This document shows, piece by piece, positions 46,872 through 54,130 of a DNA stretch of 64,000 nucleotides (positions are counted from its first letter, which is position 1; every line of letters begins with the position of its first letter). The translations under genes and the position numbers were made by a program. Origin of the DNA: an uncultured Prevotellaceae bacterium (GTDB taxonomy: Bacteria; Bacteroidota; Bacteroidia; Bacteroidales; Bacteroidaceae); NCBI GenBank assembly GCA_946539475.1, contig CAMNHM010000001.1, forward strand, positions 1 through 64,000, written 5' to 3'. The notes under the pieces were generated by a model that saw only the letters and a list, made by a program, of their open reading frames with translations, ran no database searches and was not told the origin of the DNA.

Positions 46872-46903
46872 TTTGCAAGTCTCTCAAACTTGTTGTACCT
46901 TTG
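46872..46903 (+). promoter_or_regulatory. Promoter of the right HU gene
   Basis: TTTG (46872-46875), a 20-bp spacer and TACCTTTG (46896-46903) form a full consensus match. The start codon is about 240 bp away, which leaves a long leader. Confidence 0.85.
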
Positions 46904-46911
46904 TACCCAGA

Positions 46912-47130
46912 AACGGGACGCTCTGCGGCCTCGGACGCGAGGCTGGTATCGGACGGCAGCCTACGTAGTAACGGAACTCAGCCTAGGAAGTTCCGAAGAC
47001 CGCGCAAGAACCTCCGAAACTACATACCCTGAGTCTCGAACCTAAGCACACTGAAAGTCCAAGCTAGCGGGACGGAAATGGCCGGGGAACGAGACGAAGT
47101 TGACAGGGCGACATCCGTTAACAATCATTA
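46912..47130 (+). promoter_or_regulatory. Structured 5' leader of the right HU gene
   Basis: The leader is G+C-rich and unlike the A/T-rich gaps around it. Hairpins include CCTCG-GACG-CGAGG and CGGAACT-CAGCCTAGGA-AGTTCCG (about 46972-46997), and GTAGT/ACTAC arms enclose the second. No frame looks coding. It may be a regulatory RNA leader or an independent small RNA; I cannot match it to a known class. Confidence 0.45.
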
Positions 47131-47154
47131 ACAATCAAAAAGAAAGGAGTTTTT

Positions 47155-47712
47155 ATGGCACAGAAATTGCAGATTTACAAGAACACGAACGAGGAATCGA
47201 AGATCTTCGGCAAGTACCTCGTACGCGCCGTCTACGACAACCGCTTCATCGGCACCAGCGAGCTGGCCGACTTCATCCAGACGCAGTGCACCGTGAAGCG
47301 CTCCGACATCAAGGCTGTCCTCGACGAGCTTGGCGGAGCCTTCAAGCACTACTTCGAGCTGGGACAGAAGATCAAGCTCGACTCCATCGGCATCTTCAAG
47401 GTGGGCGTGTCGTCGGGCACCGCCGACACCGAGTCCGGCGCCTCGGCAGCCCTGGTGAAGAAGAGCCGCGTGCTCTTCCAGCCCGAGGTGTCGTCGGTGC
47501 TGAAGGATGTCGTCGAGGTGCAGCGCGCCCAGAAGGTCAACGGCGTGGCAACGCTGGTGTCCACCCAGATGCAGGTGTACAGCCACCCCGCCACGATGCT
47601 GAAGGACCTGCGCTTCGAGCTGACGAAGGACCTGCAGGGCTCGGGCATCGCCTCCGAGGCCAGCGGCGGCGACAGCGGCGGCGGCAGTGGCGACGACGAG
47701 CCGCGTCCTTAG
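47155..47712 (+). CDS. HU-like DNA-binding protein, Bacteroidetes long form (second copy)
   Basis: A 185-residue paralogue of the protein at 197-772: the first 85 residues are highly similar (ADFIQTQCTVKRSDIKAVLD against ADFIQSQCTVKRSDCKAVLD). The HU fold is followed by a Gly/Ser/Asp-rich tail that ends DDEPRP. It binds DNA; in this gene neighbourhood it may act on the accessory element or on the nucleoid in general. A smalltalk-type small gene follows. The long structured leader implies control after transcription starts. Confidence 0.92.
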   Translation: MAQKLQIYKNTNEESKIFGKYLVRAVYDNRFIGTSELADFIQTQCTVKRSDIKAVLDELGGAFKHYFELGQKIKLDSIGIFKVGVSSGTADTESGASAALVKKSRVLFQPEVSSVLKDVVEVQRAQKVNGVATLVSTQMQVYSHPATMLKDLRFELTKDLQGSGIASEASGGDSGGGSGDDEPRP

Positions 47713-47757
47713 GAGGATTGAAGGATTGAAGGATTGATGTTTTAGGAGGACTGAAAG

Positions 47758-47877
47758 ATGAAGATCAAGATCTCTGAACGTCTGAAGAACCGCATCGTCG
47801 AGGCACTGATTGCTGCCGTCACCGCGTTCATCGCGGCCATCACAACCACCTCGTGCATGGGACACGGGCCGCTCTGA
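47758..47877 (+). CDS. Smalltalk-type small membrane protein
   Basis: A 39-residue protein, too short for most gene finders. It has a basic amphipathic start (MKIKISERLKNRIVEAL), a membrane-like helix (IAAVTAFIAAITTTS) and the end CMGHG. It matches the pattern of smalltalk proteins, small Bacteroidetes products encoded directly after HU-like genes and often before an amidase. An AGGAGG stretch 13 bp upstream resembles a ribosome binding site. Here the amidase is missing after it, while one stands at 34825. Confidence 0.65.
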   Translation: MKIKISERLKNRIVEALIAAVTAFIAAITTTSCMGHGPL

Positions 47878-47909
47878 TTACTCGTTTACTCTTTACTCGT
47901 TTACTCGTT

Positions 47910-47948
47910 AAGGGTTTCTGAAAGTTAAAAAATCTTTCAGAACCCCTT
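47910..47948. terminator. Bidirectional terminator at the right island edge
   Basis: A 15-bp stem (47910-47924 with 47934-47948, one mismatch) with an A-rich loop is followed by T residues on the plus strand. It ends the HU transcript and that of the convergent P-type ATPase gene. The sequence is an inverse near-copy of 31348-31386. Confidence 0.8.
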
Positions 47949-47951
47949 TTT

Positions 47952-49898
47952 TTAGCTGCGCAGTGCGCGCATGGCGTTCAGCACAGCGAGCACCGTCACG
48001 CCCACATCGGCGAAGACTGCCATCCACATCGTTGCCAGGCCCGTAGCGGCAAGCAGCAGCACGGCCAACTTGACAGCGATGGCAAAGGTCACATTCTGGC
48101 GAGCGATGGCGAGCGTCCGCCGTGAGATGCGCAATGCGACGGGCAGCTTCGAGGGATGATCGTCCATGAGCACAATGTCGGCAGCCTCGATGGCAGCATC
48201 GCTGCCCAGGCCTCCCATAGCGATTCCCACGTCGGCGAGTGCCAGCACAGGGGCGTCGTTGATGCCGTCGCCTACGAAGGCGATGCTGCCCTGATGCTGC
48301 TCGTGCATCAGCCGCTCCATGTGCGACGTCTTGTCGGCCGGCATGAGCTCGGCGTGGTAGTCGGTGATGTTCAGCTGGTGAGCGACGCTCGTCGCCACCT
48401 CAGCACGATCGCCCGTCAGCATGACCGTACGAGTGACTCCCAGCTTGCGGAGCTCGTCGATGGCTGTGGCGCTGTCGTCCTTGATGCGATCGTTGATGAC
48501 GATATGCCCGGCATAATCGCCGTTGACGGCCACGTGGATGATGGTGCCCGTATGCGTGCAGTCGCGCCAGGAGGCGCCTGCCGTCTGCATCATCTTGGTG
48601 TTGCCCACGCAGACGACATCCCCATCGACGCGGGCACGGATGCCCTGCCCGGCAATCTCCTCGACGTCGGTCACCCGACAGCCATCAGCGGCAGCCTCCG
48701 GGAAGGCATCGCGAAGGGCGGCAGCAATGGGATGTGTGGAGTAATGCTCGACGTGGGCGGCGAGGTGGAGGAGACGTGTAGCGGCGTTGTCGTCGCTGTG
48801 GACGGCTGTAACGGCAAACTGGCCGTGGGTGAGGGTTCCCGTCTTATCAAATACAACGGTACGCACGCGTGCGAGGACATCGATGTAGTTGGCGCCCTTG
48901 ATGAGTATTCCTCGCCGCGAGGCTCCTCCGATGCCTGCGAAGAAGGTAAGGGGTACGCTGATGACCAGTGCACAGGGACACGACACGACGAGGAACAGCA
49001 GGGCGCGATAGAGCCATGTGGGGAACGAGGCAATGAACGGTGCCTGCGCGGCGACGGCGGCGACGGCAGGAGGGATGACGGCGAGGGCGACGGCAGCCAA
49101 GACGACGACGGGCGTATAGACGCGGGCAAAGCGGGTGATGAATGCCTCGCTGCGCGACTTGTGGTCGGCGGCATGCTCCACGAGCTCGATGATCTTCGTG
49201 GCAGTGCTCTCGCCAAAGGTCTTTGTGGTGCGCACGCGGATGACGCCGGAAAGGTTGACGCAGCCGGAGAGCACCTCGTCGCCGACAGCGGCGTCGCGAG
49301 GCACGCTCTCGCCCGTGAGGGCTACGGTGCTCAGTGAAGTGGCCCCTTCGACGATGATGCCGTCGAGCGGAACTTTTTCGCCTGGGCGGACGATAACGAC
49401 CTGTCCCAGGGCGACATCCTCAGGCCTCACGTCGCCCGTCTCAAGATGAGCCACGTCGGGACGGATGTCCATCAGGTGGGAGATGCTCTGACGGCTCTTA
49501 CCCTCTGCATAGCCTTCAAAGAGCTCGCCCACCTGGAAGAGCAGCATGACGACGACTGCTTCGGGGAACTGCGTGTCGGCGCCTGGCAGGAAGCCGATGG
49601 TGAGGGCTCCGATGGTGGCGATGGCCATGAGGAAATGCTCGTTGAACATATCTCCATGGACGATGCCTTCAAGAGCCTCCTTCAGCGTCGCATGCCCAAT
49701 GAGAAGGTAGGGAACGAGATAGACGGCGAGCAGCTGCCAGGTGGCGAGGTGGCCGTGCTTCTCGATAACGACGGCGACGATGAGCAACGCCAGCGTTGCC
49801 CCTATCCGCAGAAGCTGGCTGCGAAGGCCTGCCTCGTGCTCGTGCTCGTGGTGCTCATGCTCGCAATGCGGGCAATGGTGTTGATGACTGTGTGCCAT
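47952..49898 (-). CDS. Zinc/cadmium/lead-exporting P-type ATPase
   Basis: A 648-residue P1B-type ATPase of the ZntA/CadA class. The N-terminus is His-rich (HSHQHHCPHCEHEHHEHEHE) in place of the usual ferredoxin-like metal domain. The membrane CPC motif (VSCPCALVIS), phosphorylation site DKTGTLT, TGES, and GDGIND hinge are all present. It exports divalent soft metals from the cytoplasm. It is a single-gene unit; the promoter region contains a TTTGCAA-N5-TTGCAAA inverted repeat that may be the operator of a metal sensor. Confidence 0.93.
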   Translation of the reverse strand: MAHSHQHHCPHCEHEHHEHEHEAGLRSQLLRIGATLALLIVAVVIEKHGHLATWQLLAVYLVPYLLIGHATLKEALEGIVHGDMFNEHFLMAIATIGALTIGFLPGADTQFPEAVVVMLLFQVGELFEGYAEGKSRQSISHLMDIRPDVAHLETGDVRPEDVALGQVVIVRPGEKVPLDGIIVEGATSLSTVALTGESVPRDAAVGDEVLSGCVNLSGVIRVRTTKTFGESTATKIIELVEHAADHKSRSEAFITRFARVYTPVVVLAAVALAVIPPAVAAVAAQAPFIASFPTWLYRALLFLVVSCPCALVISVPLTFFAGIGGASRRGILIKGANYIDVLARVRTVVFDKTGTLTHGQFAVTAVHSDDNAATRLLHLAAHVEHYSTHPIAAALRDAFPEAAADGCRVTDVEEIAGQGIRARVDGDVVCVGNTKMMQTAGASWRDCTHTGTIIHVAVNGDYAGHIVINDRIKDDSATAIDELRKLGVTRTVMLTGDRAEVATSVAHQLNITDYHAELMPADKTSHMERLMHEQHQGSIAFVGDGINDAPVLALADVGIAMGGLGSDAAIEAADIVLMDDHPSKLPVALRISRRTLAIARQNVTFAIAVKLAVLLLAATGLATMWMAVFADVGVTVLAVLNAMRALRS

Positions 49899-49929
49899 AT
49901 CTTTGCTACTTTTAATTGGTTTCCGGCTG

Positions 49930-49966
49930 CAAAGTTACGGCAAAGCTTTTGCAATCTGGTTGCAAA
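49930..49966 (-). promoter_or_regulatory. Promoter region of the metal ATPase with inverted repeat
   Basis: A -7 element TAACTTTG lies at 49937-49930. Upstream, the perfect inverted repeat TTTGCAA-TCTGG-TTGCAAA (49948-49966) overlaps the -33 region. This is a fitting place for a repressor operator. Confidence 0.55.
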
Positions 49967-49982
49967 GAGCAAGAGGGGTGGC

Positions 49983-50975
49983 CTAGTAGCCTGACTTGTA
50001 GATGACTTTTCCGGCTCCGCTGGTGATCTTCAGGGCATCGGGATGCTCGCGAATGTAGGAATCGATGTGGCGTACGCGCTTCTCCTCCAGGATCTCATCG
50101 ACGGCAATCAGGATGCCCGTCTCCTCCACGTCGCCAAAGCCGTAGTTGATGGCTGTGCCGAAGAGCTTCATCGTGGGCGAGAGACTCATATAGGCATTGA
50201 CCAGCGGGGGGATGTTATATCCGAGCTTGCGCACCTCGCGATTGAGGATGCGATAGTCGTCCTTGAAATTATCGGCGCTGAAAAGAGCCTCCAGCACCTT
50301 CTCGTCGGTCTCGATCTTCAGAGGCTTCATCGGCACCACGAGGTTGTCCTTGTCGTCGAAATACTTGCGCAGGAAGTAGAGGATCATGTCGCGACCCTCG
50401 CGGATGTAGCTGGGGTACATCGTCATCTTTCCAAAGAAGTATCTCACGTTGGGCATGATGACCGTCAGGGCGCCGAGTCCGTCCCACAGGTTGTCGAGTG
50501 CGAAGAGGCTCTTGGCACCCATGCGCGAACTCTGATAGGGGAGACTGACAAAGGAGCGTCCCAGCTCGATGGTGTAGGGCATGTACTCCTGCAAGAAGCG
50601 GTCGCTGAAATGGAACATGTGGCTCGTAGCCAGTATCGGCTGCCCATTGTCGGCAATATCCCACTTCGTACCTTCCAGATAGCGATAGCCACCGATGATC
50701 TCTTCTGCCTCCGGATTCCAGACGATCAGCTGCTTGTAACAGTTCTCGCAGATGTCGAACTCGTCGATGTCGGACTCCTTGCCCGTACCTCCGCCAGCCT
50801 CGCGGAAGGCAATCTCGCGCAAGCGCCCTATTTCGCGCATCACGTTGGGAGCTTCGTGAGCAGTGACGATATAGATCTCGTTGTGACTCTTGTTGGTCAT
50901 ACGCAGCTGGCGCTCGGGGGTAAGCTCACTCTTGAGCACTTCAGCGGGGACGGGGGCAATGATGGGTTGATCCAT
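49983..50975 (-). CDS. glsB: Glycine N-acyltransferase (OlsB-like, GNAT fold)
   Basis: A 330-residue hemolysin-like/OlsB-type acyltransferase, about 330 residues as in Bacteroides GlsB. In that genus GlsB N-acylates glycine as the first step to glycine lipids and flavolipins. The GNAT-like core runs over about 25-200, with AFREAGGGTGKESDIDEFD and YTIELGRSFVSLPYQ. The gene for the O-acyltransferase partner precedes it by 13 bp. Assignment rests on the pair and on family traits. Confidence 0.85.
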   Translation of the reverse strand: MDQPIIAPVPAEVLKSELTPERQLRMTNKSHNEIYIVTAHEAPNVMREIGRLREIAFREAGGGTGKESDIDEFDICENCYKQLIVWNPEAEEIIGGYRYLEGTKWDIADNGQPILATSHMFHFSDRFLQEYMPYTIELGRSFVSLPYQSSRMGAKSLFALDNLWDGLGALTVIMPNVRYFFGKMTMYPSYIREGRDMILYFLRKYFDDKDNLVVPMKPLKIETDEKVLEALFSADNFKDDYRILNREVRKLGYNIPPLVNAYMSLSPTMKLFGTAINYGFGDVEETGILIAVDEILEEKRVRHIDSYIREHPDALKITSGAGKVIYKSGY

Positions 50976-50988
50976 ATATGGCTAGGAG

Positions 50989-51843
50989 TTAGGAATTGGA
51001 AGATTCTTTTGTGGGTTGAAGTTCGTAGACAGCGTTCTTGACGTATTCGGCCCATTCGGCGGGCGACTTCGACTTGTCGAAGGTCTGCCAGGGGATGGGC
51101 TTGCCAATCTTCACTGGGAATGTGTTGCCAGTGTTCTTGAACATTTCGTCGACGAGGAAGAGCATGGCGATATTGACTTTCTTCACCAGGCGGTCGCTGA
51201 CGTTGGAGAGGCGATAGAAGAAGTTGCTGTTGCGACCTCCGAAAAAGATGGGCACCACATCGCGCTGGTACTCAACGCTCTTGGAGATGAAGGTCTTCTT
51301 CCACTGCAGGTCGCGGATCTCGCCGTTGCGACGGCGTGAGCAGAGTCCTGCAGGAAACATCAGCATGTGGCTGTCGCTCTGGAACCCCGCCTCGACCATT
51401 GCAGGAAAGGAGCGGCTCTGCTTGCCCGTCTTGTTGATGGGGATGCAGAGGGGAGCCAAGCCGGGGAGGTTCATCAGCAAGTCGTTGACGAGATAGCGGA
51501 AGCGGTCGTCGTAGTGACGCCCGATGACCGATCCGAGGGCTACACCGTCGATGCCTCCCATGGGGTGGTTGGAGACGAAGGTATAGAGCCGTCCGTCGTC
51601 TTTCGACGGAAGGTTCTCCATTCCTTCCACCTCAACCTTCACCTGAAGATAGTCAAGACAGTCCTCCAGCCACGGCGTGCCAGTAAGGTCGCGCGCGCGC
51701 CAAAGGAATTCGTTCACCTGATCCTCATGGGCAATGCGCCGAAGCCAGTTGATGGCGAAGCGCGGCACCCAACGGGCTTTCTTACCCATCTTGCCACGCA
51801 GCACCTTCTCGATGTCGACGGTTTTCTCTGTGATCGTGTTCAT
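50989..51843 (-). CDS. glsA: Glycine lipid O-acyltransferase (PlsC-like)
   Basis: A 284-residue lysophospholipid acyltransferase-like protein, partner of GlsB, that would add the second acyl chain to N-acyl glycine. The catalytic motif is NHPMGGIDG (about 91-99); relative to the usual HX4D it has one more residue between His and Asp, as in this subfamily. A second conserved block (MFPAGLCSRRRNGEI) binds the substrate. It is the first gene of the pair, with a -7-like TAATTTTG about 30 bp upstream. Confidence 0.85.
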   Translation of the reverse strand: MNTITEKTVDIEKVLRGKMGKKARWVPRFAINWLRRIAHEDQVNEFLWRARDLTGTPWLEDCLDYLQVKVEVEGMENLPSKDDGRLYTFVSNHPMGGIDGVALGSVIGRHYDDRFRYLVNDLLMNLPGLAPLCIPINKTGKQSRSFPAMVEAGFQSDSHMLMFPAGLCSRRRNGEIRDLQWKKTFISKSVEYQRDVVPIFFGGRNSNFFYRLSNVSDRLVKKVNIAMLFLVDEMFKNTGNTFPVKIGKPIPWQTFDKSKSPAEWAEYVKNAVYELQPTKESSNS

Positions 51844-52182
51844 TATTTGTTCTAGCGCGAATCAAGGTGCAAAATTAACACTTTTCCTTCAATTATAGCA
51901 CTTTTTTCGCAAAAAAGTGCGATTCTGGCTTTATTTTTATACAATTTGTTCGTCAAGAGGGCTATTTTGAAGGAAAAAGCACGATGTAATCGCTAAAAGT
52001 CCAGCTCTTCTGTGGAGGTGGCTGCAAGATTTCGTGTGGGGGGAGATGACAGTCCCCCACCCGACGGCGACGGACGAAGACATCATCGCGAAAAGAGCGT
52101 TGCACAAAAAAGCATTTATGTGTAAAACAGCCCCCGTTTTGAGGCCAAAAACAGAAAAATAAAACTTTTTTTGAAAAAAAAA
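51844..52182. other. Non-coding gap between glsA and the mraZ control region
   Basis: No gene is seen. It contains the hairpin GCACTTTTTT-CGC-AAAAAAGTGC (51898-51920) and a GTGGGGG/CCCCCAC hairpin at about 52035-52059. These probably insulate the division cluster from the glsA promoter. Confidence 0.5.
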
Positions 52183-52224
52183 TGGGGAAAAGTGGGGAAA
52201 TGTGGAGAAAAACAATTACCTTTG
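52183..52224 (+). promoter_or_regulatory. MraZ-binding repeats and promoter of the division cluster
   Basis: Three direct repeats with a 10-bp period, TGGGG (52183), TGGGG (52193) and TGGAG (52203), fit the known MraZ target of TGGGN repeats. They overlap where the -33 element should be; the -7 element is TACCTTTG (52217-52224). MraZ would therefore repress its own operon. Confidence 0.8.
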
Positions 52225-52257
52225 CATCGAACTTCGAAAACCGAATATCTTATGCGC

Positions 52258-52707
52258 ATGAGATTTCTAGGAAACATAGAGGCAAAGACCGACTCGAAGG
52301 GACGCGTATTCCTTCCGTCTACCTTCCGCAAGGTGCTTCAGGCATCTGGCGAGGAAGCCCTCATCATGCGCAAGGATATCCACCAGAACTGTCTGGTGCT
52401 CTACCCCGAGAGTGTATGGAATGCACGTGTCGATGCACTTCGCGAGCGCATCAACGAATGGGACGACGAGGGGAAGATGGTGCTCCGCCAGTACATGAAG
52501 GAGGCCGAGTTCCTCACCCTCGACGGCAACGGACGCTTTCTCATCCCGAAGCGCTACCTCCAGATGGCTGAGATAGACCAGACGGTGCGCTTCATAGGAA
52601 TGACGGACACCATCGAGATATGGGCAGCAGAGAAGGCGGAGCAACCGTTCATGACACAGCAGGACTTCGCCTCGAAGCTGAAAGCCATCATGGCTAACCA
52701 ACAATAA
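52258..52707 (+). CDS. mraZ: Transcriptional regulator MraZ
   Basis: A 149-residue MraZ, the AbrB-fold DNA-binding repressor at the head of the division and cell-wall cluster. Two SpoVT-AbrB-like halves carry the DSKGRVFLPSTFR and GNGRFLIPKRYL motifs. The start at 52258 (MRFLGNIEAK) fits the family; an ATG at 52252 is in frame. Its likely binding repeats lie directly upstream. Confidence 0.95.
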   Translation: MRFLGNIEAKTDSKGRVFLPSTFRKVLQASGEEALIMRKDIHQNCLVLYPESVWNARVDALRERINEWDDEGKMVLRQYMKEAEFLTLDGNGRFLIPKRYLQMAEIDQTVRFIGMTDTIEIWAAEKAEQPFMTQQDFASKLKAIMANQQ

Positions 52708-52723
52708 ATCGAACAGCGAGAAG

Positions 52724-53635
52724 ATGACAACAACGGTCGGCACATACCACGTACCTGTCCTGTTAACGGATAGTGTCGACGGGCTGGGAATCCAGCCCGA
52801 CGGCGTTTATGTTGACGTCACCTTCGGAGGTGGAGGGCACTCTCGCGAGATCCTCCGCCGCCTCGGCCCTAACGGCCGCCTCTTCGGCTTCGACCAGGAT
52901 GCCGACGCTGAGCAGAACGCGATCGACGACGCACGCTTCACGTTCGTCAGGAGCAACTTCAGATACCTGAAGAACTGGATGCGCTTCGAGGGAGTAGACC
53001 ACATCGACGGGCTGCTGGCCGACCTGGGCGTCTCGTCGCACCACTTCGACGAAGCCAGCCGCGGCTTCTCCTTCCGCTTCGACGCTCCTCTCGACATGCG
53101 CATGAACAAGCGGTCGGGGGCGACGGCTGCCGACATACTCAACAACTACAGCGAGGAGCAGCTGGCCGACGTGCTCTACATCTACGGCGAGCTCCGCAAT
53201 GCGCGCCAGGTGGCTTCGGCGCTCGTCAGATACAGGGCGCAGCAGCCTTTTGCCACCACTCAGCAGCTGCTTCAGGCCACTGAACGCTGCTTCGTGCGCG
53301 AGCGCGAGAAAAAAGATGTGACGAAGCTGTTCCAGGCACTGCGCATCGAGGTGAACCACGAGATGGCCGCCCTGCGCGAGATGCTGGCTGCTGCCTGCCA
53401 GCTGCTCCGCCCCGGCGGACGGCTCAGCATCATCACCTATCACTCGCTGGAAGACCGCATGGTGAAGAACCTGATACGCACCGGAAACGTAGAGGGACGG
53501 GCAGAGCAAGACTTCTTTGGCCGCTCGCAGTCGGCGATGAGAGCCATCGGCAAGGTGACGACCCCCTCAGACGAAGAAATAGAGAACAACCCTCGCAGCC
53601 GGAGCGCAAAGCTCCGCGTCGGCGAAAAGATATAG
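52724..53635 (+). CDS. rsmH: 16S rRNA (cytosine(1402)-N(4))-methyltransferase
   Basis: A 303-residue RsmH (MraW) that methylates C1402 of 16S rRNA. It has the HVPVL-like start (YHVPVLLTDSVDGL), SAM motif DVTFGGGGHSREIL, GLLADLGVSSHHFD, and the C-terminal ITYHSLEDRMVK. Normal length and place after mraZ. Confidence 0.97.
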   Translation: MTTTVGTYHVPVLLTDSVDGLGIQPDGVYVDVTFGGGGHSREILRRLGPNGRLFGFDQDADAEQNAIDDARFTFVRSNFRYLKNWMRFEGVDHIDGLLADLGVSSHHFDEASRGFSFRFDAPLDMRMNKRSGATAADILNNYSEEQLADVLYIYGELRNARQVASALVRYRAQQPFATTQQLLQATERCFVREREKKDVTKLFQALRIEVNHEMAALREMLAAACQLLRPGGRLSIITYHSLEDRMVKNLIRTGNVEGRAEQDFFGRSQSAMRAIGKVTTPSDEEIENNPRSRSAKLRVGEKI

Positions 53636-53645
53636 AGACACGACT

Positions 53646-54101
53646 ATGGCAAAGGACGACGAGCAACTGAAAGAGCAGCAGGCTGCCGATACCACTGCTG
53701 AGGAGCCCAGGGAGGACAGCCTCTCGACACTGGAGAAAATCAAGCAGCAAGCCAAGGAGAGCGACGAGGCCCCATCGGCATCGCTGCGCTTCACCGACAT
53801 TCTTGGCGGTGAGTTCCTGCTGACGTTCGTACGCCGGCAGGCATGGCTCATCATCCTCATAGTGCTCATCACGACGGCGTACGTCGCCGTGAGATACCAG
53901 TGCCAGCAGGATGCCATCGACATCAGCCAGCTGGAGAAGGACCTGGTCAGCGCGAAGTTCGAGGCACTCTCGAGCTCCAGCAACCTGACGCGCATGAGCC
54001 GCCAGAGCAATGTGCAGCGCATGCTCAGCATCCAAGACAGCATCACGACGCTGGAGAAAGCCGATCAGCCGCCCTACATCATTGAGGTGCCACAGAAATA
54101 A
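53646..54101 (+). CDS. FtsL-like cell division protein
   Basis: A 151-residue protein with an acidic N-terminal cytoplasmic part, a single membrane helix (about 70-88, AWLIILIVLITTAYVAV) and a periplasmic heptad-rich segment. This is the FtsL-like layout of Bacteroidetes and occupies the ftsL position between rsmH and ftsI. The cytoplasmic part is longer than in proteobacterial FtsL. Confidence 0.85.
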   Translation: MAKDDEQLKEQQAADTTAEEPREDSLSTLEKIKQQAKESDEAPSASLRFTDILGGEFLLTFVRRQAWLIILIVLITTAYVAVRYQCQQDAIDISQLEKDLVSAKFEALSSSSNLTRMSRQSNVQRMLSIQDSITTLEKADQPPYIIEVPQK

Positions 54102-54130
54102 GCAGAGAGGAAGCAGAAAGCAGACAAGAG

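Noticed and set aside
31414..47877. Complete integrative conjugative element or prophage
   Set aside because: No integrase, relaxase, conjugation, portal, terminase or capsid gene is seen; only replication-type and amidase genes are present.
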